A stretch of DNA of 64,000 bases from Demequina lignilytica (GTDB lineage Bacteria; Actinomycetota; Actinomycetes; Actinomycetales; Demequinaceae): contig NZ_JAUHPX010000002.1 of assembly GCF_030418305.1 (NCBI RefSeq), positions 248,001 to 312,000 on the forward strand, written 5' to 3'. Below, one piece after another: positions 15,579 to 23,911 of this stretch; positions within the stretch are counted from its first letter, which is position 1; each line of letters starts with the position of its first letter. Under the pieces are notes generated by a model that saw only the letters and a list, made by a program, of their open reading frames with translations, had not been told where the DNA came from and ran no database searches. The translations under genes and the position numbers were made by a program.

Positions 15579-16043
15579 TTACTCCCCGATGTGGCGGATG
15601 CCGCGGGCATCCGGCCCGTGCGGACCCGCGAAGGCGAGCCGGGCGACGCCGCGCACGGCCGAGACGAACCACTCGGCGATCATCTCGTCGGCCTCGCCCT
15701 CGACCCCGGAGAAGGCGACCACGAGCCCGTGCCGGACGATCCCTCCCGGGTAGACGATGTCGCCAGCCGTGTACAGGTGCGGCTGGTCGGTCCGGAGCCG
15801 CGACGTGTCGACGCCGGTGCGCTCGGCCACCTTCGCCTTCGCGACCGCGTAGCCGTAGGTCTTGGTCTCCGTGTCGCCGATGCTGCCGGTCCACAGCACC
15901 GTGCCGTCGCGACGCGCGGGGTCCAGCACCACGAGGTCGCCCACGGCGCCGCGGATCACGCGGGTGTCCGCCGCGCGGAAGATCGCCGGCCGCACCAGGT
16001 CCCAGGCCTGGGCGCACAGCTCGGGGGTGAGTCCGGTGAACAT
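15579..16043 (-). CDS. Small protein distantly like the GlcG/HbpS haem-binding family
   Basis: A 154-residue soluble protein. The middle has ETKTYGYAVAKAKVAERTGVDTSRL, and near the end YPGGIVRHGLVVAFSGVEGEADEMIAEWFVSAV. The order A-K-A...-GG-...-VAFSG-x-x-x-x-DE resembles the PF03928 pattern (IAraKA...PGGvPi...GaiGvSGa...DE), but identity is weak. Proteins of that family bind haem or small cofactors. I treat this as an inference. GAGGAGGAACG provides a strong ribosome-binding site before ATG 16043. The gene diverges from the MFS transporter across a region with an inverted pair of the recurrent 10-mer. Confidence 0.5.
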   Translation of the reverse strand: MFTGLTPELCAQAWDLVRPAIFRAADTRVIRGAVGDLVVLDPARRDGTVLWTGSIGDTETKTYGYAVAKAKVAERTGVDTSRLRTDQPHLYTAGDIVYPGGIVRHGLVVAFSGVEGEADEMIAEWFVSAVRGVARLAFAGPHGPDARGIRHIGE

Positions 16044-16088
16044 CGACGTTCCTCCTCGGGGTCGGCTCCTCTCCCCCAACGTACTCCG

Positions 16089-16120
16089 CGCATCGTCCCT
16101 GCCGGGGACGGGACGATGCG
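16089..16120. repeat. Inverted pair of the recurrent motif forming an 11-bp-arm hairpin
   Basis: CGCATCGTCCC (16089-16099) and GGGACGATGCG (16110-16120) are perfect inverted copies around a 10-nt loop in the divergent promoter region. Bases 16089-16109 are identical, in reverse complement, to 44100-44120 upstream of the hydrogenase beta gene. Confidence 0.75.
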
Positions 16121-16205
16121 GCGGCCGGGACCTCCGGCGTCCCCACCCTCGGGCGGCGCGTGGGAGCATGGGCGCAACGCCAGTCATCCTCGTGATCGGA
16201 CCGCC

Positions 16206-17582
16206 GTGACCCCCACCGAACCGCGTGAGCCCGCGCGCGCCTCCGTCGACCCCGACGAGGCCCCGGAGCTGTTCACCGGAGCCGTCTCCTACCCCGTCGC
16301 GGGCGAGGTCGCCGTGGTGCCCGCGGAGGTCCCGGCGCGCGGCGAGGGGACCGCTCCCCCGGTGCCGCGCGGGCGCGCGCTCGCGGCCCTCCTGGTGCTC
16401 GCGCTGTCCGCGTTCGCCTTCGTCACGGCGGAGGTGCTGCCGCTCGGGCTCATGACGCCGATGGCCGAGGGGCTCGGGGTCGCGGAGTCCACCGTGGGAC
16501 TCCTCATCACCGTGCAGGCGCTGGTGGTCGTGGTCGGGTCGGTGCCGCTCGCGTTCGCCGTGAAGCGGCTGCGTCCGCGGACGGCGCTGCTGATGGCGCT
16601 CACGGTCTTCGCCGGCGGCCTCGCCGTGTCCGCGACGGCGGACTCGTTCGGCCAGCTGGTCGCCGGGCGCGGCGTGTCCGCGCTGGCGCACGCGCTGTTC
16701 TGGGCGGTGGTCACGCCGGCCGCCGCCGGGATGTTCCCCCAGGCGGTGCGGGGGCGGATGGTGTCGCGGCTGCTGCTGGGAGGTTCGGGCGCCGGCGTGA
16801 TCGGCCTGCCGGCCTCGACCTGGCTGGCGCAGCAGGTCGGCTGGCACGCTCCGTACTGGGTGCTGGTGGCGGCCGCGGTCGCCCTCCTCGCGGCGCTGGC
16901 GATCCTCATGCCCGGCTTCCGCGCCGAGGAGGGCACGGCGGCGCGCGGCGAGCTGCCGTCGCGCGCGATGTACGTCCGCGTGCTGGTGTCGATCGCGCTC
17001 GCGGTGGGCTCGATGGCGGTGACGTGGACCTTCATCTCGCCGTTCCTGGTCCGCGTGACGGGCTTCGGGCAGGCGACGGTGCCCGCGCTCCTCGCCCTCG
17101 GCGGCGTGGTGGGCACCATCACCACGGCGTTCGTGGGCCGATACCTGGACCGCTGGCCGGTGCGGTCCGCGGTCGTGGGACTCGCACTGCTGGTGAGCAT
17201 GTTCGCCGGCCTCGCGGTGGCCGGATCGAACGTGCCGGCGACGCTCGCGCTGCTGGTGCTCCAGGGCTTCGCCTGGGCGGTGGCGGTGCCCGCGCACGTC
17301 AACTGGGCGATGCGTCACGCTCCCGGCCGCACCGACGTGCTGATGGCGGGCTACCAGTCCCTGTACAACGTGGGCAACATGCTGGGGCCGATCGCGGGCG
17401 GGGCGATCCTCGCGGCCTACGGGCCGGGCTGGCTGCCCGCCGCGAGCGTGGCGCTGTCGGGCGCCGCATTCCTGGTGGTGCTCACCGTGCGCCCCTGGGG
17501 GCTGCTCGAGCGGCTGCGCCGCGAGCGCCACCGGTCCGCCCGGGCGTCGGTCAGGACGCCGCGGCGATCACGGACGAGCTGA
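16206..17582 (+). CDS. MFS transporter, AraJ/DHA1-like exporter
   Basis: A 458-residue major facilitator protein with 12 predicted helices after a 50-residue cytoplasmic N-terminus. The first helix region AFAFVTAEVLPLGLMTPMAEGLGVAESTVGLLITVQALVVVVGS is typical of sugar-efflux/AraJ-type DHA1 exporters, and the late NVGNMLGPIAGGAIL also fits. Substrate is unknown; relatives export drugs, sugars or amino acids. GTG 16206 is the first start after the in-frame non-coding upstream; its ribosome-binding site is weak. Its last 32 bases overlap the 3' end of the convergent small membrane gene. Confidence 0.8.
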   Translation: MTPTEPREPARASVDPDEAPELFTGAVSYPVAGEVAVVPAEVPARGEGTAPPVPRGRALAALLVLALSAFAFVTAEVLPLGLMTPMAEGLGVAESTVGLLITVQALVVVVGSVPLAFAVKRLRPRTALLMALTVFAGGLAVSATADSFGQLVAGRGVSALAHALFWAVVTPAAAGMFPQAVRGRMVSRLLLGGSGAGVIGLPASTWLAQQVGWHAPYWVLVAAAVALLAALAILMPGFRAEEGTAARGELPSRAMYVRVLVSIALAVGSMAVTWTFISPFLVRVTGFGQATVPALLALGGVVGTITTAFVGRYLDRWPVRSAVVGLALLVSMFAGLAVAGSNVPATLALLVLQGFAWAVAVPAHVNWAMRHAPGRTDVLMAGYQSLYNVGNMLGPIAGGAILAAYGPGWLPAASVALSGAAFLVVLTVRPWGLLERLRRERHRSARASVRTPRRSRTS

Positions 17583-17928
17583 GCGTGGCGGGGGCCGTCG
17601 GGTCGATGCCGAACACGCCCTCGCTGAAGTCGGTGCCGGTCAGCACCGCGGTCGAGCCGACCGCGAAGATCGGGGTGACGTCCGACGCGTACCACTCGCT
17701 GAAGGAGACCACGCCGCGCTGGAACAGCCCGCTCACGGCGAAGGCCCACAGCAGCGCGATCATCGCGCCGCCCACCACCAGCTGGATCGCGACGTCGATC
17801 CACGCGATCCGGCGGAACCGCTCCGCGACGGCGCCGGTCAAGGAACGGGAAACTCCGGCATTCTGAGGCGCGAGCACACGACCGTGGCGCAGGGTCCAGG
17901 TCGGTGCCGAAATGTGCGGAACTGTCAT
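17551..17928 (-). CDS. Small single-pass membrane protein, unknown
   Basis: A 125-residue protein with a cytoplasmic N-terminus, one strong membrane helix (WIDVAIQLVVGGAMIALLWAFAVSGLF, residues about 43-69), and an external region with repeated SDVTPIFAVGSTAVLTGTDFSEGVFGIDPTA. No family recognised. GGGGGGTAA lies close before ATG 17928. The 3' end overlaps the MFS gene on the other strand by 32 bases, so one of the two ends may be differently used, but both frames read as proteins through the overlap. Confidence 0.5.
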   Translation of the reverse strand: MTVPHISAPTWTLRHGRVLAPQNAGVSRSLTGAVAERFRRIAWIDVAIQLVVGGAMIALLWAFAVSGLFQRGVVSFSEWYASDVTPIFAVGSTAVLTGTDFSEGVFGIDPTAPATLSSSVIAAAS

Positions 17929-18054
17929 GATTTACCCCCCTCTCATGGGACTCCCTTTTGCTGGCTGGTGCAACCGGAGCAGGGGGTCATCTATTCCAAC
18001 TGTCAACAAAGACGTCGCAAACGAGGGAAACGTTGGGTCAAGCCCGGCGGGGTC

Positions 18055-19569
18055 TCACCGCACGTCGTCGTCGACCCAGTCCAGCGTGCGGGCGACCGCC
18101 TTGAGCCAGTTGCGGTGCAGCCGCGCCGCCTCCGCCGGGTCCATCGCCGGGCTCCACCGGCGGCCCTCGCGCCAGTTGTCCCGCAGGTCGTCGAGCGAGT
18201 CCCAGTACCCCACCGCGAGGCCGGCCGCGTAGGCCGCGCCGAGCGCGGTGGTCTCGGCGACCACGGGCCGGACCACGTCGACCTGGAGCACGTCGGCGAG
18301 GAGCTGCATGAGCAGCGCGTTCGAGGTCATGCCCCCATCGACGTTGAGGGCGCGCATGGGCACCCCAGCGTCGGCCTCGCCCGCGACCACCACATCCTTG
18401 GTCTGGAACGCGGTCGCCTCGAGCACGGCGCGTGCGAGGTGGGCCTTGGTGACGTACTGCGTGAGCCCGACCACGGCACCCCGGGCGTCGGGACGCCAGT
18501 ACGGGGCGAACAGCCCGGAGAACGCGGGCACGAAGTACGCGCCGCCGTTGTCGGGCACGCTCGCCGCCAGCTCCTCGATCTCCTCGGCGGAGCGGATGGA
18601 CCCGAGGTTGTCGCGCAGCCACTGCACCAGGGCACCGGTCACGGCGATCGACCCCTCGAGCGCGTACTGGGCCGGCGCGTCGCCGATCCGGTAGGCGAGC
18701 GTGGTGATGAGCCCGTGCTCGCTGCGCACGCGGGTCTCGCCCGTGTGGACCAGCAGGAAGGTGCCGGTGCCGTACGTGCCCTTCGACTCACCAGGCTCGA
18801 AGGCGACCTGCCCGAACATCGCGGCGTGCTGGTCGCCCAGGATCCCCGCGATGGGCACGTCGCGCAGCAGCGACTGGCCGCCGACCACGCCGTAGACCTC
18901 GGAGCTCGAGCGGATCTCCGGCAGCATCGCCCGCGGGATCCCGAACACCTCGAGCATCTCCTCCGACCAGTCGAGCGTGTCGAGGTCCATCAGCATGGTG
19001 CGGGACGCGTTGGTCACGTCCGTGACGTGGAGGCCGCCGTCGGGCCCACCCGTCAGGCGCCACACCACCCAGGTGTCCGGGGTGCCGAACGCGAGCTCGC
19101 CCGCCTCCGCCCGCTCCCGCACGCCCGGCACGTTGTCGAGGATCCACGCGATCTTGGTCGCCGAGAAGTAGGTCGCGAGCGGCAGTCCGGTGATCTCACG
19201 GAAGCGGTCGACCCCGCCGTCGGCGGCGAGCGCGTCGACCATGGGCTGGGTGCGGGTGTCCTGCCACACGATCGCGTTCGCGACCGGCTCGCCGGTGGCG
19301 CGGTCCCAGACCATGGTGGTCTCGCGCTGGTTGGTGATGCCGACCGCCGCGAGATCGAGGCGCGTGATGTCCGCCTGCGCGAGCGCCTCCGCGATGCAGC
19401 GGCGGGTGTTGCGCCAGATCTCCTCGGGGTCGTGCTCGATCCATCCGGCCTGCGGCAGGATCTGCCGATGCTCGAGCTGGCCGCGGGACACGATCTCGCC
19501 GGCGTGGTCGAACACGATCGCACGCGTCGACGTGGTGCCCTGGTCGATCGCGATGACGTAGCGGGTCAC
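18055..19569 (-). CDS. glpK: Glycerol kinase
   Basis: A 504-residue FGGY-family kinase, the expected size. The start [24 protein letters not shown] contains the ATP-phosphate-binding DQGTTSTR motif. The signature [18 protein letters not shown] and the C-terminal [21 protein letters not shown] complete the family pattern. It phosphorylates glycerol to sn-glycerol-3-phosphate using ATP. It follows glpD (73-base gap), so the two steps of aerobic glycerol use are adjacent. AGGAGGT stands before the start. No glycerol facilitator gene is in the window. Confidence 0.96.
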   Translation of the reverse strand: MTRYVIAIDQGTTSTRAIVFDHAGEIVSRGQLEHRQILPQAGWIEHDPEEIWRNTRRCIAEALAQADITRLDLAAVGITNQRETTMVWDRATGEPVANAIVWQDTRTQPMVDALAADGGVDRFREITGLPLATYFSATKIAWILDNVPGVRERAEAGELAFGTPDTWVVWRLTGGPDGGLHVTDVTNASRTMLMDLDTLDWSEEMLEVFGIPRAMLPEIRSSSEVYGVVGGQSLLRDVPIAGILGDQHAAMFGQVAFEPGESKGTYGTGTFLLVHTGETRVRSEHGLITTLAYRIGDAPAQYALEGSIAVTGALVQWLRDNLGSIRSAEEIEELAASVPDNGGAYFVPAFSGLFAPYWRPDARGAVVGLTQYVTKAHLARAVLEATAFQTKDVVVAGEADAGVPMRALNVDGGMTSNALLMQLLADVLQVDVVRPVVAETTALGAAYAAGLAVGYWDSLDDLRDNWREGRRWSPAMDPAEAARLHRNWLKAVARTLDWVDDDVR

Positions 19570-19642
19570 GGGACCTCCTTGCCTGGTAGAACCACGCTAC
19601 CCGGGCGGGAGGGACGATGCGCGGCGCGCCGTCGCGCGGGCG

Positions 19643-21439
19643 TCACCGCGAGCGGCGCGGTCCCGCCCCGGCGCGCCCGCGCGCGACCTCCACGCCGTGC
19701 GTCTCGCGCAGGATCGCGCGCACGGCGTCGACCTCCGCGCGACGGCGGCGCCGGGTCCAGCCGAGCTCCTCGCCCACCACGTCCGCGAGGTCGTCGAGGA
19801 GCGCCTCCGTGACGCGCCCCTCGAACGCGAGGGTGGTGCGGCGCAGGACCACGTCGGTGAGCCGTGCGACCCGCTCGTGACGGGCGATCCAGGCGATCTC
19901 GCCGCGCGTGACGTCGGGGGCGTCCGCGAGCCGCGCGCCCGGGTCGGCTCCCCACAGGCGTGCCCACATTCCGCCGGGCACCGACTCGGCCGCCGCGACC
20001 TCGACGGCGCGCGTGCCGTAGCGGTCGAGCAGGGTGCGGGCGCGGTCGAGCGGGACGCCCGGCAGGTGCTCGTCGATCCACCCGTCCCGCGCATCGTCCA
20101 CGGGGAAGCCGGCGCCGCCGCCGATCGGCAGCCCGCGCGTGGAGACGCGTCGCGTCTCGCCGAGCAGGCCGAGCACCCGGTCCGCCGCCCGCTCCCCCAG
20201 GGCCCGCATGGTGGTCCACTTGCCGCCGACGATCGTCACCAGCGGCACCTCGGTGCCGGGCAGCGTCCCGTCCTCGAGCCGGTAGTCGCGCGGGATCTCG
20301 CCCGGGGTGGCCGCATCCGCGCGCGGAAGCGGCCGGATCCCGGCGTAGCGGAAGACGATGTCCGCGCTTCCCACGGGGATGTCGGGGAACACGTGGGCGA
20401 CCAGGTCGAGGAAGTAGTCGACCTCCTCCTCGGTGCAGCGGGCGGGCTCTCGCGGGTCGGCGGGCAGGTCGCTGGTGCCGACGATCACGCGGCCGTGCTG
20501 CGGGTAGACCAGGACGATCCGGCCGTCCTCGTTCTCGAAGAAGATCTCCCGGCCCGCGCAGGCCGCGAGCAGCGCGGGGTTGTCCAGCACCAGGTGCGAG
20601 CCCTTGGTGCCGCCGAGCCACGCGGTGTGCTCGCCGAGGGCCTCCTGGGTGAGGTCCACCCAGGGACCGGTCGCGTTCACCACGACGCGCGCCGCGACCG
20701 GCACGCGCATGCCGGTGAGGAGGTCCTCGACGGCCACGTCGCCGCCGTCCATCCCGACCGCGCCGGCGTAGGTCGCCACCCGGGCGCGCGGGTTCGCGGC
20801 GAGAGCGTCGAGGGCCATCTCGAGGACCAGCCGTTCGGGCGCCCGTACGCAGGCGTCGTAGTAGGTGGCGGTCCAGCGGGTCGCGGGGTGGAGGTCGGGC
20901 AGCTCGCGGCGAGTCTGCTCGCGGCCGGCGAGGCGATGCCGCGGGACGCCCGTGCCGTCGGCCGCCCGCCCGGCGTGGGAGTAGGAGTCGTACAGACGCA
21001 GGCCCAGCTCGATGAGGGCGACGCCGCGCGGGGCGCGGCGCGCGGGGCCGTGGCCGGTGAGGAAGCGGCGAGGGGCGCCGGCGAGGCCCGCCCACGTGGT
21101 GCGGATCGGGACCGTCGTCGGCAGGGGCCGGACGTGGTGGGGGGCGGTGGCGAGCAGGTCGTTGCGCTCGGCGACGGCCTCGCGGACCAGCCGGAACTCG
21201 CCGTTCTCCAGGTAGCGGAGTCCGCCGTGGATCATCCGGGAGCTCGCCGCGGAGGTCGCGGCGGCGAGGTCGCCGCGGTCGATCAGGGTGACGTCGACGC
21301 CCTGCAGGGCGAGGTCGCGGAAGGTCGCGACGCCGTTGACGCCGCCGCCGATGATCAGGACGTCGCAGGAGGGACGGTCGCGCAGGGACGCGACGGCCGG
21401 GCGGGGCCCGGTCGCTGCCCGCGTTCGGCGTGCGCTCAC
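19643..21439 (-). CDS. glpD: Aerobic glycerol-3-phosphate dehydrogenase
   Basis: A 598-residue FAD enzyme. The N-terminal dinucleotide fold is DVLIIGGGVNGVATFRDLALQGVDVTLIDRGDLAAATSAASSRMIHGGLRYLE, diagnostic for GlpD. The substrate domain contains VVGTSDLPADPREP and RYAGIRPL, and the C-terminal alpha-helical GlpD domain ends in a basic tail. It oxidises glycerol-3-phosphate to dihydroxyacetone phosphate and feeds electrons to menaquinone at the membrane. The start is GTG 21439. It is upstream of glpK and 27 bases downstream of a small membrane-protein gene that may be in the same mRNA. A copy of the recurrent 10-mer lies in the gap to glpK (19612-19621). Confidence 0.94.
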   Translation of the reverse strand: MSARRTRAATGPRPAVASLRDRPSCDVLIIGGGVNGVATFRDLALQGVDVTLIDRGDLAAATSAASSRMIHGGLRYLENGEFRLVREAVAERNDLLATAPHHVRPLPTTVPIRTTWAGLAGAPRRFLTGHGPARRAPRGVALIELGLRLYDSYSHAGRAADGTGVPRHRLAGREQTRRELPDLHPATRWTATYYDACVRAPERLVLEMALDALAANPRARVATYAGAVGMDGGDVAVEDLLTGMRVPVAARVVVNATGPWVDLTQEALGEHTAWLGGTKGSHLVLDNPALLAACAGREIFFENEDGRIVLVYPQHGRVIVGTSDLPADPREPARCTEEEVDYFLDLVAHVFPDIPVGSADIVFRYAGIRPLPRADAATPGEIPRDYRLEDGTLPGTEVPLVTIVGGKWTTMRALGERAADRVLGLLGETRRVSTRGLPIGGGAGFPVDDARDGWIDEHLPGVPLDRARTLLDRYGTRAVEVAAAESVPGGMWARLWGADPGARLADAPDVTRGEIAWIARHERVARLTDVVLRRTTLAFEGRVTEALLDDLADVVGEELGWTRRRRRAEVDAVRAILRETHGVEVARGRAGAGPRRSR

Positions 21440-21466
21440 GCGACCATCGTCACCCGGCTCGCGCGC

Positions 21467-21694
21467 CTAGCGCAACGACGGCTCGCGGTCACGGTCGCGC
21501 ACCGCGGCGAGGATCACGGACCGTACGGCGTAGGCCCACAGCGGCACCACGGCCGCGATCGCGAGCTGGGTCGCGATCTCGCTGGGGCCGTGGAAGGGCG
21601 CGATGCGGATGAACAGGTCGAGCACGACGCCGAACACGACGGCGACGACGGTGATCGCGGCCACCGCGATCGTGGTGCGGAGGGCGACGGACAT
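21467..21694 (-). CDS. Small two-helix membrane protein
   Basis: A 75-residue protein with two membrane segments (TIAVAAITVVAVVFGVVLDLFIRI and QLAIAAVVPLWAYAVRSVILAAV) and a short charged end. It resembles many short actinobacterial membrane proteins with no known function. ATG 21694 is preceded by CCAGGAGCC. It is the first gene of a possible glpD-glpK transcript. Confidence 0.55.
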   Translation of the reverse strand: MSVALRTTIAVAAITVVAVVFGVVLDLFIRIAPFHGPSEIATQLAIAAVVPLWAYAVRSVILAAVRDRDREPSLR

Positions 21695-21796
21695 GAAGGC
21701 TCCTGGAGCGGCGGGCGGGACTGCGGCCAGCCTTCCATGACGCCGTCATCGCCGGTATCCCCATTTGTGGGGAATGCGGGAGAGTGCGGGCGGCGC

Positions 21797-21802
21797 TACC
21801 GT
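21797..21802 (+). promoter_or_regulatory. TACCGT -10 box for the 21,809 gene
   Basis: TACCGT ends 6 nt before ATG 21809, again placing the transcript start at the start codon. Confidence 0.4.
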
Positions 21803-21808
21803 CAGCCC

Positions 21809-22117
21809 ATGGCGAACCCGTCGGCGGACTCCGCGCGCGACTTCTCGGACTACCGGATCTGGATGTGGGTGTGGTGTGCGGCGGCGACCGTCGCCACCGC
21901 CGTCGCTTTCGGCGTCCTGTTCCCCTATCAGACCGTCGACAGGACCACCGGGGAGCCCCTCGAGCCCGGCTACGGCTGGCCGGCGTTCATGGGCGGCCTC
22001 GTCATCGGGGCCATCGCGTGCATCCCGGTGATGATCGGCGTCCACACGCTGTTCCGCATCCAGCACAACACGGCTCTGGCCGCCGACCGGCTGCGTGTGC
22101 GAGAGCCGCGCGACTGA
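21809..22117 (+). CDS. Small two-helix membrane protein
   Basis: A 102-residue protein: an N-terminal amphipathic region (DFSDYRIWMWVW), a first helix (CAAATVATAVAFGVLFPY), an outside loop with DRTTGEPLEPGYGW, a second helix (AFMGGLVIGAIACIPVMIGVHTLF), and a basic end. No family known to me. Its start is supported by the leaderless -10 arrangement. It is divergent from the 21,467-21,694 gene, so the 114-base gap carries two promoters. Confidence 0.6.
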   Translation: MANPSADSARDFSDYRIWMWVWCAAATVATAVAFGVLFPYQTVDRTTGEPLEPGYGWPAFMGGLVIGAIACIPVMIGVHTLFRIQHNTALAADRLRVREPRD

Positions 22118-22192
22118 CCACCGGTTGCCGCCGGCAGCCCGTCGCGCGACCATGGAAGACGGGTCCCCGCTCGACAATCCAAGGAGCGCGCC

Positions 22193-22669
22193 ATGACCAG
22201 CATCAAGGACGCCGCGGACCACTTCCTCGCCCACCACCGCATCGCCGTCACGGGTGTCTCCTCGCATCCCGAGGGACACGGCTCGAACGCGGTGTACCAG
22301 CGCCTCAAGGAGAAGGGCTACGAGGCCTTCGCGATCAACCCGAACTCCCCCACGGTCGAGGGCGACACCGCCTACCCGACGCTGTCCGCGGTCCCGGGCG
22401 GGGTCGAGGCCGTCGTGATCGGCACCCGTCCCGCGCATGCGCTGGGCACGGTCAAGGAGGCCGCCGAGCTCGGGATCTCCGAGGTGTGGATGCACCGGGC
22501 CTTCGGCTCGGGATCCGTGGACAAGGACGCCGTGACGTGGGGGCGCGAGCACGGGATGACGGTGATCGACGGGGGGTGCCCGCTCATGTTCGGCGACACG
22601 GCGGACGGCGCGCACCAGACGATGTGCCGCATGCTCACCTGGACCCGCAAGGTGCCCAAGGAGGTCTAA
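22193..22669 (+). CDS. CoA-binding domain protein (YccU type)
   Basis: A 158-residue single-domain Rossmann-fold protein of the CoA_binding_2 family (PF13380). Visible features are the first strand IAVTGVSSHPEGHGSNAVYQRLKEKGYEAFAINPN, the strand VEAVVIGTRPAHALGTVKEAAELGISEVWMHRAFGSG, and VIDGGCPLMFG. It resembles the CoA-binding part of succinyl-CoA synthetase alpha without the catalytic half. The cellular role of stand-alone members is unclear. AAGGAGCG precedes ATG 22193. It appears to be a single gene. Confidence 0.85.
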   Translation: MTSIKDAADHFLAHHRIAVTGVSSHPEGHGSNAVYQRLKEKGYEAFAINPNSPTVEGDTAYPTLSAVPGGVEAVVIGTRPAHALGTVKEAAELGISEVWMHRAFGSGSVDKDAVTWGREHGMTVIDGGCPLMFGDTADGAHQTMCRMLTWTRKVPKEV

Positions 22670-22696
22670 CCCCTACTGCCTGTCCCCCGGTGCCGC

Positions 22697-22702
22697 TAGG
22701 TT
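22697..22702 (+). promoter_or_regulatory. TAGGTT -10 box for sbcD-sbcC
   Basis: TAGGTT ends 6 nt before ATG 22709 and there is no Shine-Dalgarno sequence, so sbcD is probably translated from a leaderless mRNA. Confidence 0.4.
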
Positions 22703-22708
22703 CGAGGC

Positions 22709-23911
22709 ATGAGGGCACTGCACACGTCCGATTGGCACATCGGACGCACGTTTCACGGTCATTCGACGGACGATCACCTCGCGCAGGTGCTCGCCGCGAT
22801 CGCCCAGGCGGTGAGGGACCACCACGTCGACGTGGTGATCGTCGCTGGCGACGTCTTCGACTCCTCGACCCCGAAGGCCGAGGCGTTCACCATGCTCAAC
22901 AGCGCGGTGCGCGCGATCCGGTCGGCGGGCGCGCAGGTGGTGCTCACGTCGGGCAACCACGACGGCCCGGCGCGGCTGGGACACCTCGCGGAGTTCGCGG
23001 CCTTCGGCGGCGTCCACGTCCTGGCGGACCTGAGGCGTCTCGCGGTCCCGGTCGCCGTGCCCGACGCGCACGGCGAGGTGCTCGTCTACGGCATCCCGTA
23101 CGTGCACCCGGAGTTCCTCCGCGGCGCCTTCGAGGACTTCGACGGCCGCACCCACGAGGCGGCGCTGAGCTTCGCGATGGACCTCATCCGGGACGATGCG
23201 CGGGCACGGGTCGGCGAGGGCGCCCGGTACGTCGTGGCATCGCACTGCTTCGCCTCGGGCGAGGCGGGCGGCGGCGGCCGGGAGGTGCACGAGACCACCG
23301 AGTCCACGGGACGCTCCGAGGAGCGCGACATCACGCGGGGCGGCCTCGACATCGTGCCGCCGGGCGTGTTCCAGGGCCCGGCGTACACGGCGCTGGGCCA
23401 CATCCACTCGCGCGCGACGCTCCGCGAGGACCTGCGGTACTCGGGCGCGCCGCTCAGGTTCAGCTTCGGCGAGCTGAGCTCAGCCAAGGGGGCGTGGCTG
23501 GTCGACATCGGGGCGGCGGGGCTCGAGGGCGTCGAGTGGCTCGAGCTGCCGACCCCGCGGCGCGCGGTCCGGCTCACCGGCACTCTCGATCACCTGCTGT
23601 CCCCCGGCGTCCATGAGGAGGACCGGGACGCCTGGGTCGACATCGTGCTCACCGACGACCTGCGCCCCCGCGACGCCATGCGCCGCGCCCAGGAGAAGTT
23701 CCCGCACGCGGTGACACTCGCGCATCGTCCCTCCACGGTCGCCGCCCACGCCCGGGAGACCTACGCGGACCGCACCCGCGGCAAGTCGGACGCGGAGCTC
23801 ATCGAGGCGTTCCTCGGCTTCACGCGCAACGGTCACGGGGCGTCTCCCGAGGAGCAGGAGCTGCTCGCGGACAGCCTGCAGGCCCTCGATGCGAAGGAGG
23901 CGACGCGATGA
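22709..23911 (+). CDS. sbcD: Exonuclease SbcCD subunit D (Mre11-like nuclease)
   Basis: A 400-residue calcineurin-like phosphoesterase. The metal ligands are in MRALHTSDWHIGRTFHG, VVIVAGDVFDSSTP, LTSGNHDGPARLG, YVVASHCFASGEA and ALGHIHSRA. With SbcC it forms the nuclease that opens DNA ends, hairpins and blocked ends. Size is normal. The stop overlaps the sbcC start by 4 nt (ATGA), so the two subunits are made together. A cap domain follows the nuclease part and a C-terminal helical region with EAFLGFTRNGHGASPEEQELL binds SbcC in homologues. Confidence 0.94.
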   Translation: MRALHTSDWHIGRTFHGHSTDDHLAQVLAAIAQAVRDHHVDVVIVAGDVFDSSTPKAEAFTMLNSAVRAIRSAGAQVVLTSGNHDGPARLGHLAEFAAFGGVHVLADLRRLAVPVAVPDAHGEVLVYGIPYVHPEFLRGAFEDFDGRTHEAALSFAMDLIRDDARARVGEGARYVVASHCFASGEAGGGGREVHETTESTGRSEERDITRGGLDIVPPGVFQGPAYTALGHIHSRATLREDLRYSGAPLRFSFGELSSAKGAWLVDIGAAGLEGVEWLELPTPRRAVRLTGTLDHLLSPGVHEEDRDAWVDIVLTDDLRPRDAMRRAQEKFPHAVTLAHRPSTVAAHARETYADRTRGKSDAELIEAFLGFTRNGHGASPEEQELLADSLQALDAKEATR